Source: Lachnospiraceae bacterium (GTDB lineage: Bacteria > Bacillota > Clostridia > Lachnospirales > Lachnospiraceae). From it: a stretch of DNA of 54,794 bases. The stretch is from assembly GCA_024697225.1 (NCBI GenBank), contig JAILGA010000033.1, forward strand, positions 1-54,794. Reading direction: 5' to 3'. A program made the position numbers and the translations under genes. The notes beneath the pieces were generated by a model that saw only the letters and a list, made by a program, of their open reading frames with translations, was not told the DNA's origin and ran no database searches. This document shows, one piece after another, positions 1 to 8,423 of this stretch. The stretch's first letter is position 1. Each line of letters begins with the position of its first letter.

Positions 1-81
1 CTTGACGATCTCTCCCGTGCGGATCGTCTTGAACGACTCATCCACCATTTCCAAAAAGCTCTTGTTGTCCTGATCTGGCAT
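1..81 (-). CDS. rpsA: S1 RNA-binding-domain protein, ribosomal protein S1-like (5' end only)
   Basis: Only the first 27 codons lie in the window; the gene runs off the left edge. The N-terminus (MPDQDNKSFLEMVDES, then FKTIRTGEIVKG-like sequence) resembles the lead-in to the first S1 domain of clostridial S1 proteins. The start is well supported: a GAGGAGG Shine-Dalgarno sequence lies about 8 bases upstream of the ATG at 81. That site is inside the last codons of ispH, so the two genes overlap by 44 bases in different frames. In many Clostridia IspH and S1 are adjacent or fused, which supports the call. The identity rests on a short stretch and on context. Confidence 0.75.
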   Translation of the reverse strand, partial: MPDQDNKSFLEMVDESFKTIRTGEIVK

Positions 82-928
82 AATTAAAAACCTCCTCGAT
101 TATCTTTTGCGGGGTGGACGCCCCCGCTGTAATTCCAACCCTTTTGAACCCGGGAGACAGGGTCTCCTTCAGATCCTCAGGTGAATGGACAAACACGGTG
201 TGGGGACATATACGGCTGCATATCTCATACAGTTTTCTGGAATTGGAACTTCTGGAATCCCCTACTACCAGCATTGCGTCTACTTCTCCGGCCAGTTGTT
301 CCGCTTCGCTCTGTCTCTCTCCGGTCGCGTTACAGATAGTATCCACAATGTTCATATCATACTCTTTTTGTCGTATGATTTCAACAATTTCTTGAAATTT
401 TTGCCTTCGAAATGTGGTCTGGGAAACCACTGTGACCCTCTTTTCAGGGTCGCGCACAAGCTGTCCGGCTTCAGAGACGGAGCCTATGACGGTGACATCG
501 CCGCCGGCCCAGCCCACTATGCCCCTGACTTCAGGGTGTCCGGCGTCTCCTATCACGATCACGCTTCTGCCTTCTTCGGACGCTTCGCTGACAAGCCTGT
601 GGATTCTCTTCACAAACGGACATGTGGCGTCCGCTATCTCATATCCGGCATCCCGGATCTTATCGTAGACACTCTTGCTCACACCATGGGATCTGATAAC
701 CACGATACCATCCGAAGTATCCTTGGGCAGGCCCTCGTCCTCATCTATAGGAACCGCCCCTCTCTCCATGTACTCATTCACAACAGCATCGTTGTGAATG
801 ATGGGGCCCCAGGTAAATATCCTTTTCCCCTCACTGTTATCAAGCAGGCTGTCAAGTATCTCGACCGCTCTTTTCACCCCGAAACAAAAGCCCGCATGTT
901 CCGCCAGGATAACCTCCCTGTCACTCAC
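38..928 (-). CDS. ispH: 4-hydroxy-3-methylbut-2-enyl diphosphate reductase
   Basis: Last enzyme of the non-mevalonate isoprenoid pathway: it reduces HMBPP to IPP and DMAPP using a [4Fe-4S] cluster. About 296 residues, normal for the family. The three cluster cysteines are visible in AEHAGFCFGVKRAV (near residue 15), ADATCPFVKR (near 102) and VDTICNATGERQ (near 197). SQTT, SSNS and ASTP substrate-binding motifs are also present. I start at GTG 928, which overlaps the cmk stop (GTGAGTGA) and has GGAG about 8 bases upstream. The longer frame to 976 would push a basic, non-conserved tail into cmk. The 3' end overlaps the S1 gene out of frame. It is probably co-transcribed and translationally coupled with cmk. 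Confidence 0.95.
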   Translation of the reverse strand: MSDREVILAEHAGFCFGVKRAVEILDSLLDNSEGKRIFTWGPIIHNDAVVNEYMERGAVPIDEDEGLPKDTSDGIVVIRSHGVSKSVYDKIRDAGYEIADATCPFVKRIHRLVSEASEEGRSVIVIGDAGHPEVRGIVGWAGGDVTVIGSVSEAGQLVRDPEKRVTVVSQTTFRRQKFQEIVEIIRQKEYDMNIVDTICNATGERQSEAEQLAGEVDAMLVVGDSRSSNSRKLYEICSRICPHTVFVHSPEDLKETLSPGFKRVGITAGASTPQKIIEEVFNYARSGQQELFGNGG

Positions 929-1586
929 TTCTGTTTCTCCAGAGTTCAAGTATCTTTGCCGCCACTTCTTTCGCACTCATATCGGACGAATCCACCGAAA
1001 CGCCGTCATCAGCCTTTTTCAGAGGTGCTTCCGCCCTTGTCATATCCCTTTGATCGCGTTTCTTTATGTCCTCAAGGATTTTGGCCTCATCTGCCTCCTC
1101 TCCCTTTGCAATGAGCTCCAGATATCGTCTCTTTGCCCTGACCTCTGCATCGGCGGTGAGGAATATCTTCAGGGCTGCATCCGGCAGTACCACCGTCCCG
1201 ATGTCACGGCCGTCCATGACCACATTTTCTTTTACAGCAAGTTCTCTCTGAAGCATGACAAGCTTCGCTCTGACTGCCGGAACTACGCTCACTACCGACG
1301 CCGCGGAAGATACCTGCTCCGTGCGGAGCCTTCCGGTTACGTCCTCGCCGTTTAAGATCACACGCTGTTCCCCGTTCTTGCGCTCTATGGAGATATCGGC
1401 GCTCTCACATGCTCCTGCAACCGCCGATGCGTCATTTATGTCTGCACCCCTGCCCAGAACATGAAGTGCCATCGCCCTGTACATTGCTCCCGTGTCCACA
1501 TACACAAAGCCAAGTTCAGCTGCGACAATCTTTGCCACTGTGCTCTTTCCCGCTCCCGCGGGTCCGTCGATCGCAATACTGCTCAT
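921..1586 (-). CDS. cmk: (d)CMP kinase
   Basis: Cytidylate kinase, 221 residues, phosphorylates CMP and dCMP with ATP. It has the P-loop GPAGAGKST at residues 8-16, the substrate motif YVDTGAMYRA near 30 and the MDGRDIGTVVLPDA segment near 100, in the usual order and spacing. An AAAGGAGG site lies just upstream of ATG 1586. The gene sits 21 bases downstream of the flavoprotein gene and overlaps ispH by 8 bases. The cmk-ispH-rpsA neighbourhood is common in Clostridia and suggests one transcript starting at the tetR promoter. Confidence 0.96.
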   Translation of the reverse strand: MSSIAIDGPAGAGKSTVAKIVAAELGFVYVDTGAMYRAMALHVLGRGADINDASAVAGACESADISIERKNGEQRVILNGEDVTGRLRTEQVSSAASVVSVVPAVRAKLVMLQRELAVKENVVMDGRDIGTVVLPDAALKIFLTADAEVRAKRRYLELIAKGEEADEAKILEDIKKRDQRDMTRAEAPLKKADDGVSVDSSDMSAKEVAAKILELWRNRSE

Positions 1587-1607
1587 ATCATCCTCCTTTG
1601 ATCTGTC

Positions 1608-2843
1608 TCATATGTCCTTTGCCGCACTCAGACCGGCAAGCCGTCCGGTCGACCATGCGATCTGGAGATTATAACCGCCGGTCAGGGCATCCACATCTAT
1701 CACCTCGCCGGCAAAATACAGACCTCTGACGAGTCGTGATCCCATGGTGGCCGGATCTATCTCCTTCACATCGATACCGCCCCTGGTGATCACAGCCTCG
1801 GCAAATCCGCCGGTACCTGTCACTGTCATGTTAACACCTTTTATAAGCTGTGCAAAGCGGGATCTCTCCTCTTTTGACACTTCCCCTGCCCTCTTTGCCG
1901 GATCTATCCCCGAAAGCCGTGCCATAACCGGTGCCAGACGCTTCGGGAAAAGATCGTCCAGGGAGTTTCTGAAGACTTTGTTCCTGTACTTATCAAAGTC
2001 GCGCAAAAGCCTTGACATAAGCTCATCATGACTGAGTGCCGGCTTCAGGTCAAGCTTAAGGACAGCGTTTTTCATGCTCTCATTATATCTTGCGCTGGCA
2101 GAGAGAACCAGCGGTCCGCTCACCCCAAAATGAGTGAAGAGCATCTCCCCTCTGTCAGCAAAGAGCTTTTTATTGCCGTCAAGAAGCGAAAGTCCCACAT
2201 TTTTGAGTGAGAGTCCCTCAAGTTCACGGCAATACTCCCAGCCGACATGCATGGAAACCAGAGAAGGCTGCTGATCCTTCACGCTGTGTCCGAGTTTTTT
2301 TGCAATCTCATATCCGTCACCTGTCGAACCGGTAGACGGGTAACTTCTGCCGCCCGTCGCCAGAATCACCGCATCTGCATCTATTCTCCTGCCGCTTTCA
2401 AGCAGCACCCCCGTGACACCACCCTCGTTTGTCACCACACTTTTTATCCTCTCATTGAAGATAAAGTTCACTCCGCTCTTTTTTGCCGCGTCAAACAGCG
2501 CCCTCGTCACATCGGAGGCGTGATCAGAGACAGGGAAGACCCTCTCTCCCCTCTCTACTTTGAGCGGACAGCCGTTCGCCTCGAAAAAAGCGATCGTATC
2601 CTCCGGAGTAAAGGCATACAGAGCTTTATACAAAAACCTGGGATTTGTCACAACATGATCCAGAAATTCGGGGACAGGCCGCAGATTTGTGAGATTGCAT
2701 CTGCCCTTTCCCGTAATATAGATCTTTTTTCCGGCCTTTTCATTGCGTTCTATCACCGTCACCCGACGGCCATGTCCGGACGCATAAAAAGCCGCCATAA
2801 GACCGGCGGCTCCGCATCCTGCTATTACTATATGATCAGACAC
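1608..2843 (-). CDS. NAD(P)/FAD-dependent oxidoreductase, BaiN/HI0933 family
   Basis: A 411-residue flavoprotein. The N-terminus IVIAGCGAAGLMAA is a dinucleotide-binding GxGxxG motif, followed by an acidic strand end (VTVIERNEKAGKKI). KGRCNLTN near residue 48 and the C-terminal LYFAGEVIDVDALTGGYNLQ segment (FAD contact) are hallmarks of the HI0933/YhiN/BaiN family, also annotated as aminoacetone oxidase family. The substrate cannot be told from sequence. The start is a GTG at 2843 that overlaps the tetR stop by 8 bases, so translation is probably coupled to the regulator. Family assignment is firm; the physiological reaction is unknown. Confidence 0.9.
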   Translation of the reverse strand: MSDHIVIAGCGAAGLMAAFYASGHGRRVTVIERNEKAGKKIYITGKGRCNLTNLRPVPEFLDHVVTNPRFLYKALYAFTPEDTIAFFEANGCPLKVERGERVFPVSDHASDVTRALFDAAKKSGVNFIFNERIKSVVTNEGGVTGVLLESGRRIDADAVILATGGRSYPSTGSTGDGYEIAKKLGHSVKDQQPSLVSMHVGWEYCRELEGLSLKNVGLSLLDGNKKLFADRGEMLFTHFGVSGPLVLSASARYNESMKNAVLKLDLKPALSHDELMSRLLRDFDKYRNKVFRNSLDDLFPKRLAPVMARLSGIDPAKRAGEVSKEERSRFAQLIKGVNMTVTGTGGFAEAVITRGGIDVKEIDPATMGSRLVRGLYFAGEVIDVDALTGGYNLQIAWSTGRLAGLSAAKDI

Positions 2844-3402
2844 CTGAAAATGCGTGATAAGCGGCGGTCAGAAGCGAGATCGTGTCCTCATCGGCCAGGT
2901 CATAGTCGCCGGACACAGCCATGCATGCCGCTCCGTGTATGAAGATCCACATCTGCATGAACAGATGCTGTACATTCTGAGCTCCCATATCGGAGGCTTT
3001 GTTGATCTCGGCGACGATATGATCCCCGTCCCCGTTAACCAGATCGTACATACTCCGTGCGCTCTCATCCTCATGTCCGTCTTTGTTCGCCAAAAACAGC
3101 AGTCTGAAGAGATGCGGATTCTTCTGTGCAAAATTAATATAGCAAAGCCCAAGATCCACAAACGGGATATTGTGGGATTTATCGGAGGCATCATAGAATT
3201 CATCATAGAATTCAACAGCCTTCTCGTAAACGTCTTTCTTGAGATCCGACATTCCTTCATAAATACGGAATATCGGCTGGGTTGAACACCCGGCTGCCGC
3301 AGCGAGCTTTCTGGATGTGATGGCCTCAAATCCTTCCTGCTTCGTGAGTCTGAACGCAGCTCCGACTATTTCCTTTTGTGTAATAGTAGCCTTTCTGGGC
3401 AT
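2836..3402 (-). CDS. TetR/AcrR family transcriptional regulator
   Basis: A 188-residue regulator. The N-terminal helix-turn-helix spans about residues 6-50 (ITQKEIVGAAFRLTKQEG, then SRKLAAAAGCSTQPIFRIY), the standard TetR layout; the C-terminal half is a helical ligand-binding domain of unknown specificity. The start is set at ATG 3402 because GGGAG lies 7 bases upstream and the HTH begins immediately; a longer reading frame to 3489 would run through the promoter. It is the first gene of the unit that continues with the BaiN-like flavoprotein, cmk, ispH and the S1 gene. The palindrome in its own promoter suggests autoregulation, possibly of the whole unit. Confidence 0.9.
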   Translation of the reverse strand: MPRKATITQKEIVGAAFRLTKQEGFEAITSRKLAAAAGCSTQPIFRIYEGMSDLKKDVYEKAVEFYDEFYDASDKSHNIPFVDLGLCYINFAQKNPHLFRLLFLANKDGHEDESARSMYDLVNGDGDHIVAEINKASDMGAQNVQHLFMQMWIFIHGAACMAVSGDYDLADEDTISLLTAAYHAFSGV

Positions 3403-3454
3403 TTGTTGTCTCCCGATCCCGAAGATATGCTTTGCTGAAATCTCATTTGTAACA

Positions 3455-3507
3455 TTCGTTATTTTACGACCAGAATAACGAAATGTCAAATATAAGTTTT
3501 CGTTATT
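3455..3507 (-). promoter_or_regulatory. tetR promoter with overlapping palindromic operator
   Basis: On the minus strand TTGACA (3489-3484) and TAAAAT (3466-3461) are separated by 17 bases, a near-consensus vegetative promoter. A 9-bp perfect inverted repeat, TTCGTTATT at 3455-3463 and AATAACGAA at 3474-3482, lies across the spacer and the -10. A third copy of the half site is at 3499-3507, upstream of the -35. The arrangement fits a TetR-family operator that blocks RNA polymerase; the link to the adjacent TetR gene is inference. Confidence 0.72.
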
Positions 3508-3570
3508 TTCAAAATCAGTTGCTATACAATATATTGTTGATAAATTGTTTTTTATTTGAATATTTAGTAA

Positions 3571-3605
3571 AAAAGCCGGTCTCCCTAATCGGAAGACCGG
3601 CTTTT
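3571..3605 (-). terminator. Rho-independent terminator of the gap-pgk-tpi operon
   Basis: A perfect 12-bp inverted repeat (AAAAGCCGGTCT / AGACCGGCTTTT) with an 11-base loop lies 26 bases beyond the tpiA stop. On the minus strand the stem is followed by a run of T (complement of the A run at 3569-3574). The A-tract/T-tract symmetry could let it work on both strands, but only the minus strand has an upstream gene to terminate. Confidence 0.85.
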
Positions 3606-3630
3606 CAATAAAGAATATACTTAGATATTA

Positions 3631-4377
3631 TCAGGCATTGACGATCTGGCCAAAGTCGGGCTTAAGTGAAGCGCCGCCGATGAGGCCGCCGTCGATGTCG
3701 GGCTTCGCAAGAAGCTCTGCCGCGTTGCCCGCGTTCATGGAACCGCCGTACTGAATGCGAACAGCATCAGCTGTCGCCTGATCATAAAGTCCGGCAATGA
3801 CCTCGCGGATCATCTTGCACACTTCTTCCGCCTGGTCGGCTGTAGCCGTCTCTCCGGTTCCGATAGCCCATATGGGCTCATAAGCGATAACAAGCTCCTT
3901 AACCTGATCTGCAGTCACGTCGGTAAGATCCCACTTGATCTGTCTTTCGATCCACTCTTTGTAAGTGCCTGCCTTACGGAGCGCAAGCGACTCGCCGCAG
4001 CAGAGGATGGGCTTCAGGCCCGCCGCGAAAGCCTTTTTGACCTTTGCATTGATGAGGATGTCATTCTCACCGAAGATATCTCTTCTCTCGGAATGACCGA
4101 TGATCACATACTCGACGCCCGCATCCTTTAGCATCGGAGCAGAGATCTCGCCCGTGAAGGCGCCCTTGTCCTCGATGTAGAAGTTCTCAGCGCCCACATG
4201 TACGTTCGTGCCCTTTACCGCCCCGGCAACGGGTACGATATCAATAGCGGGTACACAGTATACAACGTCAACATCATCATTCTTTACGAGATCCTTTAAC
4301 TCATTGCACAGAGCAACTGCCTCGCTGGGGGTCTTATTCATCTTCCAGTTGCCTGCGATGATCCTTCGTCTTGACAT
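3631..4377 (-). CDS. tpiA: Triose-phosphate isomerase
   Basis: Interconverts dihydroxyacetone phosphate and glyceraldehyde 3-phosphate; 248 residues, typical length. Visible signatures are AGNWKMNK (Lys near residue 12), GHSERR (catalytic His) and the catalytic-glutamate segment [11 protein letters not shown], then the phosphate-binding loop YGGSMNAGN and GGLIGGASL at the end. ATG 4377 is preferred over the upstream ATG at 4398 because AAAGGAG is placed correctly for it and the conserved N-terminus starts there. It is the last gene of the operon gapA-pgk-tpiA, separated from pgk by a palindromic repeat and followed by a terminator. Confidence 0.97.
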   Translation of the reverse strand: MSRRRIIAGNWKMNKTPSEAVALCNELKDLVKNDDVDVVYCVPAIDIVPVAGAVKGTNVHVGAENFYIEDKGAFTGEISAPMLKDAGVEYVIIGHSERRDIFGENDILINAKVKKAFAAGLKPILCCGESLALRKAGTYKEWIERQIKWDLTDVTADQVKELVIAYEPIWAIGTGETATADQAEEVCKMIREVIAGLYDQATADAVRIQYGGSMNAGNAAELLAKPDIDGGLIGGASLKPDFGQIVNA

Positions 4378-4414
4378 GATTTTTCTCCTTTCAGACATAT
4401 CTATACTACATATA

Positions 4415-4472
4415 CGCGAATAAGCAGACTCGGATCTGCTGGGCAGATCCTCGTTCGCGTTGCTCGTCGTAT
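4415..4472. repeat. 58-bp dispersed palindromic repeat, copy 1 (pgk-tpiA intergenic)
   Basis: This segment fills most of the gap between pgk and tpiA. It has an inner hairpin (GGATCTGC / GCAGATCC, 4432-4439 and 4443-4450) and an outer 10-bp inverted repeat (TACGCGAATA / TATTCGCGTA, 4413-4422 and 4470-4479). Its reverse complement recurs at 12908-12965 with 55 of 58 bases identical. In the mRNA it would fold into a long stem, which could affect RNA stability between the two genes. It resembles REP/BIME-type intergenic repeats in kind; I do not recognise a named family. Confidence 0.85.
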
Positions 4473-4482
4473 TCGCGTAAGC

Positions 4483-5715
4483 TCACTTATCGTCAGCCGC
4501 CACAACGCCGGGAAGCTCTTTGCCTTCAAGGAACTCAAGAGAGGCACCGCCGCCGGTCGAAATGTGGCTCATCTTATCGGCAAAGCCGAGCTGATTGCAG
4601 GCCGCCGCGGAATCGCCGCCGCCGATGATCGTGGTGGCATCTGTCTCTGCCAGAGCCTTTGCAACAGCGATGGTTCCCTTTGCAAGGGTCGGATTCTCGA
4701 ATACGCCCATGGGTCCGTTCCATACAACTGTCTTGGCATTCTTTGCCGCATTGGCGAAAAGCTCCTGGGTCCTGGGGCCGATGTCAAGACCTTCCTTATC
4801 CGCGGGGATGGCTGTAGCATCAACATACTCGACATCTATGGGTCCGTCGATGGGATCCGGGAAACTGTCAGCCACGGCGGTATCCACGGGAAGAAGCAGT
4901 TCCTTGCCGAGCTTCTTTGCCTTCTCCATCATCTCCTTGCAGTAATCGAGCTTCTCATCATCAACAAGGGACTTTCCGATCTCGTAGCCCTGTGCCTTCA
5001 GGAAGGTAAATGCCATACCGCCGCCGATGATGAGCGTATCGCACTTCTCCAGCAGATTATTGATGACATTGAGCTTGTCAGCAACCTTTGCACCGCCGAG
5101 GATGGCGACGAAGGGACGTACCGGGTTCTCTACGGCATTTCCAAGGAAATCGATCTCCTTCTGCATGAGATAACCAACAGCGTTGTTGCCGCCCTTTTCC
5201 TTGATATACTTCGTAACGACGGAGACGGATGCGTGCGCGCGGTGTGAAGAACCGAATGCATCGCATACATAGTCATCAGCAAGATCCGCAAGTTCCTTTG
5301 CGAATGCTTCGCCGGCGTCGGTGGGCTTGGTCTCCTCCTTGCCGCGGAAACGCGTATTCTGAAGCAGTACCACATCACCCTCGTTCATGGCGTTAACAGC
5401 CGCTGTTGCAGCCTCACCGGTCACATTGTAGTCGGAAACGAAATTCACTTCCCTGCCAAGCTTCTCGGACAGTCTCTTTGCAACGGGAGCGAGAGATTCG
5501 CCCTCGTTGGGGCCGTTCTTTACCTTGCCAAGATGTGAGCACAGGATGACCTTTGCTCCGCCCTCGATAAGCTTATTGATAGTGGGAAGAGCCGCGACTA
5601 TGCGGGTCTCATCGGTGATCTCGCCGTTCTTTAACGGAACGTTGAAATCGCAGCGCACCAGTACGCGCTTGCCCTTCACAGACAGATCGTCTACAGTTTT
5701 CTTGTTGAGTGCCAT
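4483..5715 (-). CDS. pgk: Phosphoglycerate kinase
   Basis: Transfers phosphate from 1,3-bisphosphoglycerate to ADP in glycolysis. 410 residues. The N-terminal signature [16 protein letters not shown] (with the substrate-binding Arg and Asp/Asn), the SHLGK segment, and nucleotide-domain motifs [19 protein letters not shown] and the glycine-rich GGGDSAAA are all present. AAAGGAGG precedes ATG 5715 at good spacing. It lies between gapA and tpiA and is transcribed with them; a strong hairpin precedes the gene and a dispersed repeat follows it. Confidence 0.97.
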   Translation of the reverse strand: MALNKKTVDDLSVKGKRVLVRCDFNVPLKNGEITDETRIVAALPTINKLIEGGAKVILCSHLGKVKNGPNEGESLAPVAKRLSEKLGREVNFVSDYNVTGEAATAAVNAMNEGDVVLLQNTRFRGKEETKPTDAGEAFAKELADLADDYVCDAFGSSHRAHASVSVVTKYIKEKGGNNAVGYLMQKEIDFLGNAVENPVRPFVAILGGAKVADKLNVINNLLEKCDTLIIGGGMAFTFLKAQGYEIGKSLVDDEKLDYCKEMMEKAKKLGKELLLPVDTAVADSFPDPIDGPIDVEYVDATAIPADKEGLDIGPRTQELFANAAKNAKTVVWNGPMGVFENPTLAKGTIAVAKALAETDATTIIGGGDSAAACNQLGFADKMSHISTGGGASLEFLEGKELPGVVAADDK

Positions 5716-5745
5716 TGTGTAAACCTCCTTTTATTGTAATGAAAC

Positions 5746-5773
5746 GAGGTCCGGTCCAAAGGGACCGGACCTC
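5746..5773 (-). other. Strong RNA hairpin between gapA and pgk
   Basis: A perfect 12-bp inverted repeat, GAGGTCCGGTCC / GGACCGGACCTC, closes a 4-base loop. On the minus strand it is followed by GTTTCATT rather than a T run, so it is a weak terminator at best. An attenuator or mRNA-end stabiliser that sets gapA above pgk is more likely. Confidence 0.6.
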
Positions 5774-5802
5774 TGAAGATACTCAGATCTTTTTGCCCTG
5801 CA

Positions 5803-6840
5803 TCAGCCGAGCTCTGCAAAGTACTTGATCGTCCTTACCATCTGGCTTGTGTAGGAATTCTCGTTGTCATACCATGAAACGACCTCTACGAGAGTCTTGC
5901 CGTCTTCCATAGGGGAGACCATGGTCTGAGTCGCGTCGAACAGTGAGCCGAAGCGCATGCCTACGATATCGGAGGAAACGATCTGATCCTCTGTATAACC
6001 GAAGGATTCGTTGCCGGCTGCCTTCATAGCGGCGTTGATCTCGTCCTTGGTGGCATCCTTCTTGTCGATGACCGCGAACAGCAGAGTTGTTGAGCCGGTG
6101 GGTGTGGGAACGCGCTGTGCCGCGCCGATGAGCTTGCCGTTCAGCTCGGGGATAACGAGGCCGATAGCCTTCGCAGCGCCTGTGCTGTTGGGAACGATGT
6201 TGGCCGCACCCGCACGTGACCTGCGGAGATCGCCCTTCCTCTGAGGTCCGTCAAGGATCATCTGGTCGCCGGTGTAAGCGTGGATCGTGCACATGATACC
6301 GGACTGGATGGGTGCGAAATCATTGAGAGCCTTCGCCATGGGAGCAAGGCAGTTCGTCGTGCAGCTCGCGGCGGAGATGATCTTGTCATCCTTGGTCAGA
6401 GTCTGATGATTGACATTGTAAACGATGGTGGGAAGGTCATTTCCGGCGGGAGCGGAGATGACAACCTTCTTTGCACCGGCGTTGATGTGCGCCTGTGCCT
6501 TCTCCTTGGAAGTATAGAATCCCGAGCACTCAAGAACAACATCCACACCGATCTCACCCCAAGGGCAGTTGTTCGCGTCGGGCTCCTTGTAGATCTTCAG
6601 TGTCTTTCCGTCAACGGTGATGGTGTTGGCATCGTCGTCGAAATCGACTGTGTGAAGATTCTCACCAAACTTGCCGGCATATCCGCCCTGCGCCGTGTCA
6701 TACTTCAGCAGATGAGCGAGCATCTTGGGGCTGGTAAGATCGTTGATCGCGACCACTTCATAACCCTCTGCGCCGAACATCTGGCGGAAAGCAAGACGAC
6801 CGATACGTCCAAATCCGTTGATTGCTACTTTTACTGCCAT
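5803..6840 (-). CDS. gap: Glyceraldehyde-3-phosphate dehydrogenase, type I
   Basis: Oxidative phosphorylation of glyceraldehyde 3-phosphate with NAD. 345 residues. The N-terminus [14 protein letters not shown] is the NAD-binding glycine motif. The catalytic cysteine is in [12 protein letters not shown], and HAYTGDQ and the PTPTGSTT segment follow as expected; [13 protein letters not shown] near the C-terminus is typical of type I GAPDH. AGGAGG precedes ATG 6840. First gene of the operon with pgk and tpiA, with its own promoter about 50 bases upstream. Confidence 0.97.
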   Translation of the reverse strand: MAVKVAINGFGRIGRLAFRQMFGAEGYEVVAINDLTSPKMLAHLLKYDTAQGGYAGKFGENLHTVDFDDDANTITVDGKTLKIYKEPDANNCPWGEIGVDVVLECSGFYTSKEKAQAHINAGAKKVVISAPAGNDLPTIVYNVNHQTLTKDDKIISAASCTTNCLAPMAKALNDFAPIQSGIMCTIHAYTGDQMILDGPQRKGDLRRSRAGAANIVPNSTGAAKAIGLVIPELNGKLIGAAQRVPTPTGSTTLLFAVIDKKDATKDEINAAMKAAGNESFGYTEDQIVSSDIVGMRFGSLFDATQTMVSPMEDGKTLVEVVSWYDNENSYTSQMVRTIKYFAELG

Positions 6841-6887
6841 GGTATATCCTCCTGCATATTTGAAATATTTGTTGAAACAACGAGATT

Positions 6888-6916
6888 ATTGTAGACGAGA
6901 GTCCGTCCAAATTCAA
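6888..6916 (-). promoter_or_regulatory. Promoter of gap-pgk-tpi
   Basis: On the minus strand TTGAAT (6916-6911) and TACAAT (6893-6888) are separated by exactly 17 bases. The predicted start near 6881 leaves a leader of about 40 bases before gap. Confidence 0.7.
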
Positions 6917-6969
6917 GAGAAAAAGTGTTAAAACTTCTTAAATAGCGCGTGTTATAATTATTTTTGCCG

Positions 6970-7431
6970 TCATTCGTCCGTGTGAGCGTCTCCGCTGTCC
7001 GATACGGGAAGATGTCTCGTATAATCGTCATCGGAAATACTCTTTATCCGCCAGGACCTGATGGAGAACAGATCCTCATCCGCGGAATCCGGATATTCAA
7101 TGGCAAGCTTCACCACCAGTTCCTGTGAGTTGCCGACAGGGAAGGCATCCTCCGTCTTCATTCCGGCGACAGCCGCCCTGTACGCATTCTCATCCCCGCT
7201 CGCCTCATATGCCTTTTTGAGTTTGCTGTTGGTCACGGCGATAAACTGCTCCGCCTCATGCTGGGCAGCATAATAGGACAGCGTATGCTCATAGAGTTTG
7301 TCCGAAAGTCTCTGGTCGGCCTTTGCACCGGCAAGGGACAGCGCCCCGAAAGATACCAGCGAGAGCGTAAGAAATATCAGAAGCAGCGATGATGTGCCTA
7401 TATGCGCGCCAAATCTTGTTTCCTGTGTCAT
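6970..7431 (-). CDS. Membrane-anchored hypothetical protein, last gene of pilin-like operon
   Basis: 153 residues; I do not recognise a named domain. Near the N-terminus (about residues 13-35) is a hydrophobic helix (SSLLLIFLTLSLVSFGALSL), followed by a charged helical region and an acidic tail. The layout (short cytoplasmic lead, one helix, soluble exterior) is that of minor pilin-like subunits. Its ATG overlaps the stop of the gene before it by 4 bases. It is the last member of the operon running down from the sigma factor at 11.6 kb; no clear terminator follows before the gap promoter region. Confidence 0.75.
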   Translation of the reverse strand: MTQETRFGAHIGTSSLLLIFLTLSLVSFGALSLAGAKADQRLSDKLYEHTLSYYAAQHEAEQFIAVTNSKLKKAYEASGDENAYRAAVAGMKTEDAFPVGNSQELVVKLAIEYPDSADEDLFSIRSWRIKSISDDDYTRHLPVSDSGDAHTDE

Positions 7432-7931
7432 TCGTCGTCATCCCCCAGATAGTGATCGGCGGTCATCGAACAGAATACCGCCCCGTCAGAAGCGCGGTGG
7501 GTACTGACAGTGGCGTACATCGCCCTGCCCATGGTGTCCTCCCCGTATATCTCCGCCGCCTCGTATTCTCCGGCAGCGAGGGTGACCGTGTACTCGCCCT
7601 CACCTTCGCCCGTGATCTGCCGCCAGTCCGCGTCATATTTCAGTGTCAGAACGCCGGCTCTCAGTGAATCCCCGTTAAACACCAGTTCCGAACCGGGGAA
7701 AGTCTCTGCCAAAAGCTTCAGGTCACCGCTGTTTGCCGACCACGCCTCAAGAAGCGACTCAGAGAGACGCGTGGCTCTGTTCACATCCACGGAATCCGTG
7801 CTTGCCACGGACGCCGCCACAAAGAGCCGTACACAGATTACAGCCACCAGCGAGAAGAAGCCGATGACCATTATCAGTTCCATCAGGAACAGGGATGTAT
7901 TTGAATTAGTCTTTACTCTTTCGTCATTCAT
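7428..7931 (-). CDS. Type IV pilin-like (pseudopilin) protein with atypical cleavage site
   Basis: 167 residues. The N-terminal segment NTSLFLMELIMVIGFFSLVA resembles a class III pilin signal: a short polar leader, then a hydrophobic helix with Glu at its fifth position (LFLME). The residue where a prepilin peptidase would need Gly is Ser, so processing is doubtful. The rest is a soluble domain with no family I can name. The start overlaps the upstream gene's stop by 4 bases (ATGA) and the stop overlaps the next start by 4. Position among F protein and other small anchored proteins supports a pseudopilin role. Confidence 0.72.
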   Translation of the reverse strand: MNDERVKTNSNTSLFLMELIMVIGFFSLVAVICVRLFVAASVASTDSVDVNRATRLSESLLEAWSANSGDLKLLAETFPGSELVFNGDSLRAGVLTLKYDADWRQITGEGEGEYTVTLAAGEYEAAEIYGEDTMGRAMYATVSTHRASDGAVFCSMTADHYLGDDDE

Positions 7932-8422
7932 TGCATTTTGTTCCCGTCAGACCTCAGTCCCACAAAAAAGCTCTCCTCTTCGCCGTTCTCAAGCTCCAGC
8001 TGCATCATGAGCAGATCATCCGACGCGAAGGACGCGTCAAAACCCGCAAGCGGCAGTATCTTCTGTCCTGCCTGGGGCATCGGAGTCATATCCGACCTCA
8101 TCAGCTGCTCACACAGCATGCCGTCATACAGATACAGCCATGTCGAATAGTCGCTTTCCCCGACAGTATTCGTCAACACGAGAGCTTTGGATCCCTTGAG
8201 TTCACCTATGCTGATGCTGCCACTCTCGTCCGACTGCCTCACCTTCTGTATCAGGTACGCGCTGGCTGTCCTCCTGTCATAATTGATCTGCATCGTGTCC
8301 ACGTTTTTCTGATAGACATCGGCGCCAAGCGCTATGAGCATGATCGCGGAGAACGCGAACAAAAACATCAGCGCTATGACAAAAAGCAGATCTACGACGT
8401 GTCTCTCTCTCCTGAAATCCAT
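7928..8422 (-). CDS. DUF4860-like membrane-anchored protein
   Basis: 164 residues from ATG 8422, chosen because CGGAGG lies 7 bases upstream and it follows the previous stop directly. The N-terminus (MDFRRERHVVDLLFVIALMF) leads into one transmembrane helix, then a mostly beta-type soluble domain (RRTASAYLIQKVRQ, LYLYDGMLCEQLM). This resembles DUF4860 proteins, which occur beside type II secretion F genes in Lachnospiraceae; that family name is from memory. Probably a minor pilin-like or assembly subunit. Confidence 0.72.
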   Translation of the reverse strand: MDFRRERHVVDLLFVIALMFLFAFSAIMLIALGADVYQKNVDTMQINYDRRTASAYLIQKVRQSDESGSISIGELKGSKALVLTNTVGESDYSTWLYLYDGMLCEQLMRSDMTPMPQAGQKILPLAGFDASFASDDLLMMQLELENGEEESFFVGLRSDGNKMQ

Positions 8423-8423
8423 C

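Noticed and set aside
185..1114. Open frame of 309 codons on the plus strand
   Set aside because: Antisense to ispH and the cmk 3' end, both certain genes; no domain.
5746..5773. Rho-independent terminator between gap and pgk
   Set aside because: The stem is perfect but no T run follows on the transcribed strand, and pgk and tpiA have no other convincing promoter.
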